A DNA stretch of 30,547 nt from a virus, in IMG/VR virus record IMGVR_UViG_3300020455_000065, positions 1 through 30,547 of that record. One strand, 5' to 3'. The notes below the pieces were generated by a model. It was given only the letters and a program-made list of their open reading frames with translations, searched no databases and was not told where the DNA came from. Every line of letters starts with the position of its first letter. Position 1 is the first letter of the stretch. Shown piece by piece: positions 6,801 through 15,978 of this stretch. The position numbers were made by a program, and so were the translations under genes.

Positions 6801-9800
6801 ATGTGTCTGATCCTGATACGTCATTAAGCAATGCGTCTTGCAAATAAGTAAGCGAAAGCTCTGAGTCGTCTGTTCGTTTTAGTATCTCACCCATGATTGA
6901 TTTAATCATTGGATGGTCAATATTATAATCTGCCTGCATTCTGAAATCAGCAGGAGCTTTAAGGTCAATAACCATCGGCATAACATACGGATCAATCGTT
7001 ACACCTTGTTGGGCCAGACCTTCAGCAATCCATTCCTCGGCTTCTAGTAGACTTTCTATCTCAGCTTGATGCGCTTCGAAGTCAAACATCTCACCTTCAA
7101 CAGCCATATCTTGTTCTAGCTCGCCATACTGTCTTCTCTTTTGCGCTATGTTCATTCTTAGTTTAGCCAAGTCGTGGCTATCTATTAAAAGCTCTTCCTT
7201 CCTTGCGTCATCAACATCAAGGTCTCGTATTTGTTCTGCCGTCGATGCAACTGTAGGTCTTTCGGCGTATACTTCCCCTGCTACGTTAGGGTTTTCTGTT
7301 AAGTAATAGCCAGGGCCGTAGTTTCCTATTTTGGAATGTCTGAAGACGACGTTAGGATTGTCTACTCCTCGTCTGAATGCCCAGCCAGCAGGTGTTCCGT
7401 GGAAGAATACGATAGGTCTTTGAGCCGCTTCATCATATCCATATCCACCCTTTGTGTAATTCACTATGTTGGCTTTGCGTGAGCGAGACGAGCCTTTCCA
7501 TGACTGATACCCTGCATCTGACACATGATTTGGGTGGTGTATAATTTGACCACCATATGGATTTGTCGTAGGTGCATTGGTTTTTCCTTGGAACATGTCG
7601 CCATAGAAACTAAGACGTCTGTATCTCTGCTTAACTGCACCACTACCGATCTGTCCGTTGAGTATATAGGCAGAGTGTTCAATTACCTTGTCGATAGCTT
7701 CATCAAACGTCTGCCTCACAGCAATGTCTGTGTCGTCAGCCAGTATAGCGTTTCGTCTTAGGTCTTCACGAGTGTAGGCACTGACTTGTTCCGCAAACCA
7801 TTCGTCAGCTACCTCTTGAGGAGCGTCTTTCCTATGTTTAGCTTTGAATGCCTGAAGGATGGCATCACTTTCTTTCGGATCAAGAACACCAGATCGGGTT
7901 ATTATGCTCATTAAATTAAACATTGCCTGATCGGATTTACCTTTTCCTCTGTTTACTATTGCGGCTATACGTCTGGCTTCTCTTCTAAAGTTGTTAAAGT
8001 CAGGAGTTCTGTAATCGCCAAATACTCCATCACCTGCCTGCCTTACATTTCCGCCACCGAGACGTGCCATATCAAGCGTTGATAATCTGTCGCCTGACTG
8101 CGTCTTTCCAAGCATGTTTACTAATCTGTAGGCAATAGTTCTTGCAGAGGTCTGAACCTCTGCGTCCCTATGGGTGATCTTGGTAAGCATAAACTTTACA
8201 GATGGTCTTGCTGACGCAGGAATGCCGTCGTCTGTTGCAATTCCTTGACTGTCGACTTTTTCTCTTGCGACAAGAACATCAAGAGATTGATGAAATGTTG
8301 CTGGGATCTTTAATTCTTTTGAAGACTTCTTACGTCTCGTCATTTCCCAAGCCACCATATTAACTGTTATTCGATCCCCTTCATAAAAGGCTTCAGTCAG
8401 TTTTGCGTCTAACTCTTTACCAGACATCTGATGGATTTCTCTGGTAATTGGCACTTCTTCGTTAGCAGAAGGTTTAGCTTTAATCTTTGCTACTATCTCT
8501 GCGCCTATCTGATCTCCATAATCTGTACCTCTATGTTGCCTATACATACGTATAAGTCTCTTAATAGGAATAGACTTAACTTCTTGAGCCGTAGTTGGAT
8601 CAACGTCGGGTGCATCTTGTGGGGATGACTTAGCTCTTTTCTTCTTAGTCGTCTTAGCGTTCTTTACTGCTTCTTTAGTAGTTGACGCTTCTACTCTCTT
8701 TGCTCTATTAATAGCCTCTCTTTTTTTATTTGAAAACTTTACTGTGCCGTCTTCCGCGACAGGAGGAGGATCGCCTTTTATAGAATGTGGAACTGAGCCT
8801 GGTGGAAGAAGTTGATTTCCTTCTTTCCTGTTATAGCCAGCACTTAAACTATCTCTTGCCATTTCAAGCGCGGCTTTAATTGATGATCTGTCTTTTCGTT
8901 GGATCTTAGCAGGTATACCTTCGGATGGTGTCCACTTCCCAAGATAGCCATTGTAGTAGAAATCTTTAAGCGCATCAGCTACCTCTACTGGGTTTTTCTT
9001 CATGTGAGTAAGACCTTCGAACTCTCCGCCCTCAAGGAATTTTCTTGCCATAGGTCTGTCGTCAATAGAAACAAAATCGCCCATTGGATTGCCGCGCATG
9101 ATCTCGTCCATTGCTCTAAACTTGTCGTTAAGAGTAGTGAGTATCTTTTCAGGCTTTCCGTTTGTACGTCTGAGTGCAAGCAGTGGCCCTGTTCCACCCA
9201 TCTTTACGTGTCGGCTAAGTTGTATTTCTTTGTTGTTGACGGCGACGCCGAGTATCCAACGCTGTAAGTCTTGGAAGCCATTGATGATACCATCTGTACT
9301 GTCTGTCTCTATTGCCGAGACGATGTCGTCTTCAATAAGATTGAGCATCTTAAAGCGTGACTCAAGGACTTTGCCTTCTTTTGATTTTGGTTCTCCGTCT
9401 ACGCCAAAAGAGAATTGCTTACGCTCTTCTTCTGGCAGTATCTTTGAAAATAAGGGTTCGAGGTCTGGGTCGATACGTTTCTTATCGTAGTATCTGTCGA
9501 ATATAGCTTTAACAAATCTAGCCATTTTCTTCCAGAAGTTTGGATCTTTATTAATTATACCATCGTGCTTCTGTGCCACCCACATTGAAAACTGATTAGC
9601 AAAAAATTCTTGAGGCGATGTTTCGGTGTTTGTAGTAAGAGGTCTTAAATCCGTTTCCCCGTCTATTCTAATATTTTCTTTAGCAAATTTTGGAAGATGG
9701 TTTCGAACACGGGTCTTATCAATTTTTCCGCCAGCATCAAAATATTTGTCCATGCTTTCCCAGAATGCAATACGATCATCTGGTGTTAATATGTTTTGGT

Positions 9801-12800
9801 AAGCCCAGTGACCAATCTCATGCACAAGTGTTACTGTTCTTGGTTGCATTGATTGTGTTGCTTGGTTAACACCTATTTGATTATTTACGAAGTTATAACT
9901 TCCTGCATTTTCATTACCGCCTGCGGCCGTGCCTTTTAATATAGGCGCAGTATTTGGGTCGCCACCTAGATTGCTGATAAGTCTTTGGGCTGACTTGACT
10001 TCTTCTGGAGAAAACTTATCAAAAACTTTTCCGATATTATCAACGGCAATCTTGCGTTCCATACTAGGAAGCAAATACCCATTAGGCGCGGCACGTTTCT
10101 GGATTGCGTAAAGTATTTTTAATTGCTTAACAATCTTATGCTGTTCTAGTACATCAAGAGGCCATCTTGTACTCCCGTCAAGATTCTCCGTTAATGCTCT
10201 AATATCTTTAAAAGAAACTTCGTTGGGGGCATTTAACTGTTGAAATTGCCCTCCCTGACGTTTCATTACAATGTTATTTACTTCTCTTAATAACTTAGCT
10301 TCTTCATCTGTGAGTTTTACTGTTAGCGCATCAACCTCTTCGACAGCTAATGGCTGACCTGCTCCTGTAGCATTCCCTGCTTCAAACAGACCGCCTGCGC
10401 TAGGCTGTCCTTCCATCAATCCTTCTTCTGGAGGTAGGCTTTCAAAGAGTTCTGTCTTTGCTTTTGATGATCTTGGGTAAGCATCCATTGGGGCGTAACG
10501 TACATCCCAGTTAGCAGGGTCAGACGAACGACCACCTTTCTGCCCAATTATTGAGTAGATGTCTTTGCCGTCTTCTACTTGCTTTGCGCTCATAATCCGT
10601 ATGTCGTCTGGATTATCTTTGCTTCGCACTATAAGTTTCTTGCTTCCACTCTGAGGGGGAGGGCTTGCTTTTGCGTTGGAGCTTTCAGGTAAGTTCTCTT
10701 TAGCTTCAGGCGTATTGCCTTTCTTTTGTTGAACATTACGTTTGAGTTCAGCCAGTAATTGTTCAGGGCCGTTAAGGTCTTTATCTTCTTTTATTTGACG
10801 AAGTAGGGCTTGTATCTTTCCTTTTATAGTTTCGTCTTCAGGCTTTTTAGCTGTAGGTTCAACGGGTGCTGGCTTACTACCTCTTGCCCTTAATGCTAAA
10901 TCCTGGCTTGCAAATGCTTTTCCTGTTACTGCGTCTGCCCATGCTGTGCCACCTTTAGGAATTTCAACCAGACCATTATTACCAAATACTTTCTCTGTTC
11001 CCGTTGTGGTGTAAGGCACAAGGTCAACGCCTTTGCCAGATTTTGCTTGGATCATTGCCGCTTCTCGACCTAGTTCACTTGCTCTCGCTCCGTATCCTGA
11101 TGTTGTTGTGTAGTCTGACCCTTTAGCAATAGGCATACCTCGACGCAGAATGCTCTGTATACGCCCCGTAGATTCCCGTCCAGCCGTTGTGTATACACCT
11201 TTCCTGTCAATGTTCGCCTGCGTTGTTCTAACGTCTGAGCGAGGCTGTGCGCCTCTCTCTTTTCTAACTCTTGCTTCTGCTACTAATTGTACTGCTTCAT
11301 CACTAAGGTCAGGTAATTCTCCTTTGATCTGCTTGGAGTGTGTTCGAATAAGTTTTTTCTCAGTTGTTGTCCAAATGTCATCTGCCATTGCTTTGACTTC
11401 AACGTCATCGAAAAACCCCGCCTTTTTTAGCTCGTGTCGGGCGAGAGCCACAATGTCTCCACTTCTTAATCCTCCCCCAAAATCTTCAGTTTCAGCGAGC
11501 ATTGTCACGGCTCTCATCATAGTGTCGCCAGTTTCTTTGTTTACAGGAAGAGAAGCAAATTCCTCCATCTCAGCAAGGTATTCGAATATACCAGCTACAT
11601 CATCGTCAACTTGTTTAGCTACTGGATCTTTGGCTCCCTTTTTTCTTCCCTTCATAGCTTGAGCCAATGAGCCTCTAGTTATTCTTCCACTTGCTGATTT
11701 TGCACTAGGCTTTAAATTTCGCCAGTCTAACCCTGCCGCTAATGCACGACCTTTCATTTCTACTGAAATAGGGGGTTCGTCTACAACTGGCTCAACAATT
11801 TCTTGGTCAATAACCTCCTCTGGAGGTTCGTCTGCTTTTGGCTCTTCCACTACAGGTTCTTCTGCCTTCGGCTCTTCTGCTTTAGGTTCTTCGACTACAG
11901 GCTCTTCTGTCTTTCCTTCTCCAGCTTTAGGTTTTGCTGTTGCTTCTTCGACGGGAACTTCCTCTGACACAGGTGCTTCTGGTGTTTCGGCTAATTCTGT
12001 CTCTGTGGTTGTTTCTGTCTCAGGCTTACGCTTTAAGCCAAACCCATCTTCCTCCATTCGAGCTATAAGTTGTTCAGAAGAAAGACCTTCTGCTCCGTTA
12101 AGAACCCGTCTGACGTCTCGCATATAAGCCTCGAAACGAACCCGCATTTGAGCCGCTATCTTTTCGTCACCTAAATCAAGTGACTGTTCTAGCTCATTTA
12201 TTTGTTTAGCTTCACGTTTCGCTCTTTGTACTGCCTGACGCATAGAGGCGAGTTGCGCTACCCATTCGGTACTTGCATCTAGCGTCTCATTGTCTGCGCC
12301 ATCAAGACCCTCTCTATCAAGTTGGTCACGAGCTTTTTTTGTTACGTCTTGGAATAATTTTTCTAGGGTGTCTAGGTCTTGAGCGTAGCCGCCGAACTCT
12401 CCTGTGTTAAAAACTGTTTGTGTTTGTTCTGGTTCTACAATCGGTGTATCTGTTGGCGTTGCTTGCGCTTGTGCATTAGGATCAGGGAATGGGCCTCCTC
12501 GTGCGGCGGTTGCCTGTAGTTGTGCTAGTTGTTCGGGTGGTAAAGCGTTTATTTGTTCGGGTGACAGACCCATAAACTGACCCGCTTTTGCTGTGTTTAT
12601 ACCTTCTCGCGCTCCTGCTAAAGCAGTCGGAACACCTATTGCGCCACCCACACCTGCACCAAGGACTGCGCCCGTACCAGACGCAAGGCCTAATTGACCT
12701 AAACTAAATTCGTCTTGCAGACCAAGTTGTATGTCACGGGCTTGGTGTGCTGTATTTACCACAGCTTCCTGTCCTGCTCCGATTGCCGCTTCTGTTCCTG

Positions 12801-13308
12801 CCGCTTTAGTTGTGCCAGACAAGACGCCTCTCATCATAGGTGAAGACTTGCCAGCAAGATAAGCAGATCGTCCCGCAACCGATGCACCTTTGTACGCGGC
12901 AACCCCTGGAATTAAGTTGACTGGGTCAGCAAGAATAGACGTGGCTATGTCACCAAAGGCTTTCGTTCCTCGTCCACCTTCTTGCCAGAAGAATGGCATC
13001 TGTCGCCAGACTTGTTCGATACGCTTCATGCGTTCACGATCTTCTTTATTTCCTGTGTGTGCTTCTACCGCAGAACCTATTGCCCCTATTGTATTGAGGT
13101 CATCCCACGTTTTATCGCTGTAGAACATATCTATGAGATGTTTGTCGTCTGAGAAATATTCTCCCTTGTCTCTGTAGTAACTTCTTAGATCGTTAAGAAA
13201 CGCTGGGTCATTAAGTATTTTATTGGGGTCGACGTTGGCTGAATAATCAGATTGTGTAGTATTATCGTACTTGTTAAGGTCGAGTTGACCCTTCGTATAA
13301 AAGCCCAT
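3862..13308 (-). CDS. Giant polyvalent internal virion protein (zincin + ART-like modules)
   Basis: 3148 aa, ATG 13308 behind GGAG. Layout: N-terminal region with two glycine/alanine-rich hydrophobic segments (about 119-151 and 203-233); a Glu/Pro-rich linker (about 426-513); unknown helical regions; a zinc-peptidase motif HEIGH at 1163-1167 with a possible third ligand Glu1234 (SPQEFFA); a Lys-rich linker; an ADP-ribosyltransferase-like module with HGTP (His1970), YGPGYYLTENP (1997-2007), YDGI (2200-2203) and FKPEQ (Glu2240); then a long C-terminal region with several hydrophobic segments (about 2740-2773, 2960-2993, 3030-3053). This is the style of phage 'polyvalent' proteins carrying LPD domains. 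As the last of four internal-protein genes it takes the place of T7 gp16, so it is probably packaged and ejected into the host. No lysozyme/transglycosylase motif was seen. Confidence 0.85.
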   Translation of the reverse strand: MGFYTKGQLDLNKYDNTTQSDYSANVDPNKILNDPAFLNDLRSYYRDKGEYFSDDKHLIDMFYSDKTWDDLNTIGAIGSAVEAHTGNKEDRERMKRIEQVWRQMPFFWQEGGRGTKAFGDIATSILADPVNLIPGVAAYKGASVAGRSAYLAGKSSPMMRGVLSGTTKAAGTEAAIGAGQEAVVNTAHQARDIQLGLQDEFSLGQLGLASGTGAVLGAGVGGAIGVPTALAGAREGINTAKAGQFMGLSPEQINALPPEQLAQLQATAARGGPFPDPNAQAQATPTDTPIVEPEQTQTVFNTGEFGGYAQDLDTLEKLFQDVTKKARDQLDREGLDGADNETLDASTEWVAQLASMRQAVQRAKREAKQINELEQSLDLGDEKIAAQMRVRFEAYMRDVRRVLNGAEGLSSEQLIARMEEDGFGLKRKPETETTTETELAETPEAPVSEEVPVEEATAKPKAGEGKTEEPVVEEPKAEEPKAEEPVVEEPKADEPPEEVIDQEIVEPVVDEPPISVEMKGRALAAGLDWRNLKPSAKSASGRITRGSLAQAMKGRKKGAKDPVAKQVDDDVAGIFEYLAEMEEFASLPVNKETGDTMMRAVTMLAETEDFGGGLRSGDIVALARHELKKAGFFDDVEVKAMADDIWTTTEKKLIRTHSKQIKGELPDLSDEAVQLVAEARVRKERGAQPRSDVRTTQANIDRKGVYTTAGRESTGRIQSILRRGMPIAKGSDYTTTSGYGARASELGREAAMIQAKSGKGVDLVPYTTTGTEKVFGNNGLVEIPKGGTAWADAVTGKAFASQDLALRARGSKPAPVEPTAKKPEDETIKGKIQALLRQIKEDKDLNGPEQLLAELKRNVQQKKGNTPEAKENLPESSNAKASPPPQSGSKKLIVRSKDNPDDIRIMSAKQVEDGKDIYSIIGQKGGRSSDPANWDVRYAPMDAYPRSSKAKTELFESLPPEEGLMEGQPSAGGLFEAGNATGAGQPLAVEEVDALTVKLTDEEAKLLREVNNIVMKRQGGQFQQLNAPNEVSFKDIRALTENLDGSTRWPLDVLEQHKIVKQLKILYAIQKRAAPNGYLLPSMERKIAVDNIGKVFDKFSPEEVKSAQRLISNLGGDPNTAPILKGTAAGGNENAGSYNFVNNQIGVNQATQSMQPRTVTLVHEIGHWAYQNILTPDDRIAFWESMDKYFDAGGKIDKTRVRNHLPKFAKENIRIDGETDLRPLTTNTETSPQEFFANQFSMWVAQKHDGIINKDPNFWKKMARFVKAIFDRYYDKKRIDPDLEPLFSKILPEEERKQFSFGVDGEPKSKEGKVLESRFKMLNLIEDDIVSAIETDSTDGIINGFQDLQRWILGVAVNNKEIQLSRHVKMGGTGPLLALRRTNGKPEKILTTLNDKFRAMDEIMRGNPMGDFVSIDDRPMARKFLEGGEFEGLTHMKKNPVEVADALKDFYYNGYLGKWTPSEGIPAKIQRKDRSSIKAALEMARDSLSAGYNRKEGNQLLPPGSVPHSIKGDPPPVAEDGTVKFSNKKREAINRAKRVEASTTKEAVKNAKTTKKKRAKSSPQDAPDVDPTTAQEVKSIPIKRLIRMYRQHRGTDYGDQIGAEIVAKIKAKPSANEEVPITREIHQMSGKELDAKLTEAFYEGDRITVNMVAWEMTRRKKSSKELKIPATFHQSLDVLVAREKVDSQGIATDDGIPASARPSVKFMLTKITHRDAEVQTSARTIAYRLVNMLGKTQSGDRLSTLDMARLGGGNVRQAGDGVFGDYRTPDFNNFRREARRIAAIVNRGKGKSDQAMFNLMSIITRSGVLDPKESDAILQAFKAKHRKDAPQEVADEWFAEQVSAYTREDLRRNAILADDTDIAVRQTFDEAIDKVIEHSAYILNGQIGSGAVKQRYRRLSFYGDMFQGKTNAPTTNPYGGQIIHHPNHVSDAGYQSWKGSSRSRKANIVNYTKGGYGYDEAAQRPIVFFHGTPAGWAFRRGVDNPNVVFRHSKIGNYGPGYYLTENPNVAGEVYAERPTVASTAEQIRDLDVDDARKEELLIDSHDLAKLRMNIAQKRRQYGELEQDMAVEGEMFDFEAHQAEIESLLEAEEWIAEGLAQQGVTIDPYVMPMVIDLKAPADFRMQADYNIDHPMIKSIMGEILKRTDDSELSLTYLQDALLNDVSGSDTYKELVSAIQWSGQNKRSAQGTLNKILEDLGYDGILSTHVNTISYGGAATNRGMTYGASAFSHTSVILFKPEQAKHMAADFFDRNDNQLYSQVDNLEPIERGTSGNLINSFIKGDLNSFDDIPVGQFGELVEEGGSNSTMTSAVMSMLRKKEPTPAEEQAIRKHGVFSFLNRVSTKIRSQGMNWIADRYQEHYPDMQQRFGKKIMPIFNALRSLPDSDGILRGYFRRSTAGFGQEQPKSHGRITRALRRGDGSRAERQLTTQERAIYKDIRLILGTEREEMIAEGFHVGDRGPNYLPQVWDQSKIRKNKDEFISKMKRYYEVESLTNNRTYSDAEAQAFAEGIMLKLLDESEGGVFIPVKGSTKNSAFENVDYSRVIELEKYPDMLNELEPFLESNLESIMVKYLEGSSRRLTSSKRFGLNSHAVSDYMMVAKEGRMGIARLLSKARQFEYDITAMNAEGIKETATLVDTIRMPFENNQGEAVAFADKLLEVATTSGPAGAKQMLMDIAPMIKGQISPVYKKRVEAIVGAIQDFKGKTGQIAYDTGEEYVDNAMRILHKKPMHGTNKTGMRVSRGLRFFNNVSLLGFTTLTSIGDLGLPIIRSGSFSSWAKGLAKMTDPDYKEMIRNVGVAMENVVHERMVHMYGAPDNKASHAFFNATLLTPWTDMNRQIAGATGYETFKTMQIKANNSFKAGVPYSMQSGQYKTAHRFLKNYGLEEYLPGASKAKESLSNKALMESDDKLRMAVIKFADDAIFQPNPNDIPMWAQTPVGSLVFQLKSFPLMMSRLGGHVLKEANHGNFTPLMYLASVGPAFGMVTLSVKDIIQMRGGEEDRDPALRKRNILKVLGYDKDTHGDEDDFLGWYVESMMVMGGLGLLGDVIHSAVTQTDNGAYGQQRMWSTLLGPSFGLGTATMNVSAGLMDEKDNSNSKERSAVREMVTRIPVLGGNRKFKEAVVDATAGESSSGSTGGWKSSMSDGWGT
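11800..11910 (-). repeat. Glu/Pro-rich degenerate repeat within the giant gene
   Basis: Repeated short units reading EEPKAEEP/EEPVVEEP give an acidic, extended linker between the N-terminal region and the enzymatic part. At DNA level the units (ggttcttc, ggctcttc and similar) recur every 12-24 bases, so the tract could change length by slippage or recombination. Confidence 0.7.
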
Positions 13309-13368
13309 TTAGGTTCTCCAGTTTACCTATTTCGTTCAGATTACTAGAGAGGTGGGGGTAGGGTCGTC

Positions 13369-15978
13369 CTATTGAGAGGGTGCGGGTCTATTTATATTTA
13401 GGCTTTCCATGAAGCCTTTGCCCTTGGTTTGCCACCAGTTCAAGACAAAATCGTCTCCATTGGAAAGCATAAATTCGTAGGGATTAGATGTAAATGCGTT
13501 AAAAATTTCTGGACTTTCCATAAGTTTTGCTCGAATACCTGGGGTATCAAGAAATCTTCTTACGGCTAATGCCTTCTCTTGCTCTAATTCAGTATTAAAA
13601 AATCCACCGATAAACCCTGCTGTTTGACCATGCTGTGATGCTATGTTTTCAAGTTTCTGAGATAAGTCCAATTCGTTTTTGAAGTCACCCCACGTTTGTG
13701 AAAATGCACTTTGGGTATCATCTAATTGCGTATTGTTATCTGCGTTTGGTGTTGGATTTAACTCTGCTTGCGCCGCTTTCTTTTGTTTGGCGAGGTTGAT
13801 CTTGCCTTGTATTTCTTCTCTTAAACTACTGATAGCCGATCCAAGTTGGGCTTGGACTGTGTTGCCATCACCAAAGAACATGCTGTCATCCCATGCCTCA
13901 GTTCCAACAGTTCTCCAGCCAGAGAAGTCTTTTGATCTGCTTTCACGCAGACGCAATTCTTCCATCATAGCAGTTTGCCCCTTTGTTAAAGCCAGCATTA
14001 GGTCGTTCAATGCTTCAATTTGGTTATCATACTGGTCTGCAAAACGTGACGTGATTGTGTTGATGTCGGCTTGCACGTCGTTAAGGGATGTATCAATTCT
14101 TTGCAAGACGTCGTCTCTGTATTCAGTTACAGACATTTGTTCAAAACGTCCTAGAGTTTGTTGGGCGTTTTCGTACACGTCCTGTTTAGCTTTAGACAAA
14201 GAATTTGTAGACGCTTTAAACTGCTCATCATTTTCAATCAAATCCATTAATTGTACTTGGTCTATTCCTTGCGGTAGGTTTTGATCGAGCATTATTTGTT
14301 GCATTCTATACATGGCTTGCTGTGTCATTTCATATTTGTTTGCAAGCATTGCCGCCGCCTGTTGTCCTGAACTTCCTGTTTTACCGACAATTTTTTCATT
14401 GAACTTGCCTTTTGTGTGATCGCCAAACCACTCTATAACTTTTTCAACATTGGCTTTTACAAAGGCGTCTGCTTTAGTTCCAGCCGCTTCTGATGTAGTC
14501 CTGTTTGCTTCAGTGATATCTTTTCTTTGCCTTACAATTAGCCCTTCGTTAATAAGATTTATTAAGTTCATATAGTAGTCGTCTGGTATTCCGTCTGGGC
14601 CAAACACTCTAGCAATAGTTGCTTGATCGAGAGAGTTCTCAACAAACTGTTTAAGTTTAGGTAGCTGGGTTTCTTTATCATCAAGGAAGAGTGCTGATGC
14701 AAATGACTCGTTAGCCAGAATTGTATCTCTCTGTTCGTTAAGAATATTTTGCGCTTCTCTTGATCGCTCAATGCTTTGATCTGCAATAACTTTGTCTGCT
14801 TCTAGCTGTACGGCTTTGAACATGGCACTGTCTTTACTCATAACATTTTCTGCTCCAAACCTTTCAACGACGGCGGCGTGTATATCCGTTACACCATCTT
14901 TCTTCAGTTGCAGAATATAATTCATTATATCGCCTTTGATCTTGGTCATACGATCATATTGTTTATCTTCGTACTGTTGTGTTGATTTCTTCTGAATGTC
15001 TGCCCATAACGGATCAGTTGAAGGCGGTAGGTTTTCTGCGCCGTATACTCGTGATACTTCGCTGTAAATATTATCTAACCCTCTATCTGCTAGACCTAAT
15101 GCAAGGTTGAGCATTTCTCCGTAGCGATCTCTAGCAAACTTATCACGTTTGTTATTGAGGTTTTCATTAGCTATTTCTTGCCAATTTTCCCATTGAGGGT
15201 CGCCTTTATTTGGCAATGCCGATGCGTCAAACATTCCTGTTATTGTTCCATAAATGTCTTGGTCGTTTCTTGTAATAGCTTTTTCTACTTCACGAAGAAT
15301 AGCTGAGTTCTCAGTTCGAGCGTAAGTCTTCTTACGTTCGACGTCCAACGACAATGCTCTTTCTTGGATAGGTTTCCAAAGTTCTGTTGGCAGGGAAGAA
15401 AATGTTTTTTCAATTAAGCTCATATCAATCTTGCCCCCTGCGCTCTGTATCATCTCTGTGATACGTGGGGTTAGTTCGATTAATTTGTCTTGTATATATT
15501 CTGTCTTTTTTCTGGGATTAAATATTTCTACTGGGTTAATATTCATAGAAGAAAAGTCTACCCCTGTAAAACGCTCTTGAAATTTTTTGCCCATATTCAC
15601 TAGGTCAGACGGAGAATATGTTCCGTTTTCACCAGTGCCTTTAGTATTCAGCATTATGCCTAAAGCCATGTCTCCAGCTTCAGTCATAAATTTCATCGCA
15701 TAACTTAAATCTTTTTGCGCTCTTTCTTTTTCAGCGATAGCTCGTCTGTCATCTGCACTTTTTACTACGGCTTTAAGAGTATCGCCAGCAGGCATACCGC
15801 CACGAAGATAGTTACTACCTCCTGCCGCAGTGTCTATAAAGCCTTGGAACTCTCCTGCTGTAGCCATTGGGTTGAGACGGGTAAACTCGTTAAACGCTTT
15901 CGCCAACTCACGGCGTTCACGCTTCATCTTGTCGTGATTAGTATTTTGTCCTGAAGCAAATCCTGCCCAATTTATCAT
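13369..15978 (-). CDS. Internal virion protein, large helical (T7 gp15-like position)
   Basis: 869 aa. I place the start at ATG 15978, which overlaps the stop of the preceding gene (ATGA) and follows GGTGGA; a TTG twelve bases further out is less likely. The product is almost entirely helical and charged. An N-terminal segment has a conserved-looking look (FNEFTRLNPMATAGEFQGFI, then GGSNYLRGGMPAGD), and the remainder has Gln/Asp/Lys-rich helices and several 'Y..M..L' repeats near residues 240-400. No enzyme motif is visible. Between the 490-aa protein and the giant protein, it corresponds in order to T7 gp15, so a role in the ejectosome is inferred. A 60-base gap without an obvious terminator separates it from the giant gene. 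Confidence 0.7.
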   Translation of the reverse strand: MINWAGFASGQNTNHDKMKRERRELAKAFNEFTRLNPMATAGEFQGFIDTAAGGSNYLRGGMPAGDTLKAVVKSADDRRAIAEKERAQKDLSYAMKFMTEAGDMALGIMLNTKGTGENGTYSPSDLVNMGKKFQERFTGVDFSSMNINPVEIFNPRKKTEYIQDKLIELTPRITEMIQSAGGKIDMSLIEKTFSSLPTELWKPIQERALSLDVERKKTYARTENSAILREVEKAITRNDQDIYGTITGMFDASALPNKGDPQWENWQEIANENLNNKRDKFARDRYGEMLNLALGLADRGLDNIYSEVSRVYGAENLPPSTDPLWADIQKKSTQQYEDKQYDRMTKIKGDIMNYILQLKKDGVTDIHAAVVERFGAENVMSKDSAMFKAVQLEADKVIADQSIERSREAQNILNEQRDTILANESFASALFLDDKETQLPKLKQFVENSLDQATIARVFGPDGIPDDYYMNLINLINEGLIVRQRKDITEANRTTSEAAGTKADAFVKANVEKVIEWFGDHTKGKFNEKIVGKTGSSGQQAAAMLANKYEMTQQAMYRMQQIMLDQNLPQGIDQVQLMDLIENDEQFKASTNSLSKAKQDVYENAQQTLGRFEQMSVTEYRDDVLQRIDTSLNDVQADINTITSRFADQYDNQIEALNDLMLALTKGQTAMMEELRLRESRSKDFSGWRTVGTEAWDDSMFFGDGNTVQAQLGSAISSLREEIQGKINLAKQKKAAQAELNPTPNADNNTQLDDTQSAFSQTWGDFKNELDLSQKLENIASQHGQTAGFIGGFFNTELEQEKALAVRRFLDTPGIRAKLMESPEIFNAFTSNPYEFMLSNGDDFVLNWWQTKGKGFMESLNINRPAPSQ

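Noticed and set aside
4100-9500. Many antisense open frames within the giant gene
   Set aside because: They lack ribosome binding sites and domain patterns and lie opposite a continuous gene with recognisable motifs; they look like shadows of its codon pattern.
3862-13308. Giant gene as an N4-type virion RNA polymerase
   Set aside because: Size and packaging would fit, but I could not find the T7/N4 polymerase motifs (such as TxxGR or the catalytic Asp context), while zincin and ART-like motifs are present.
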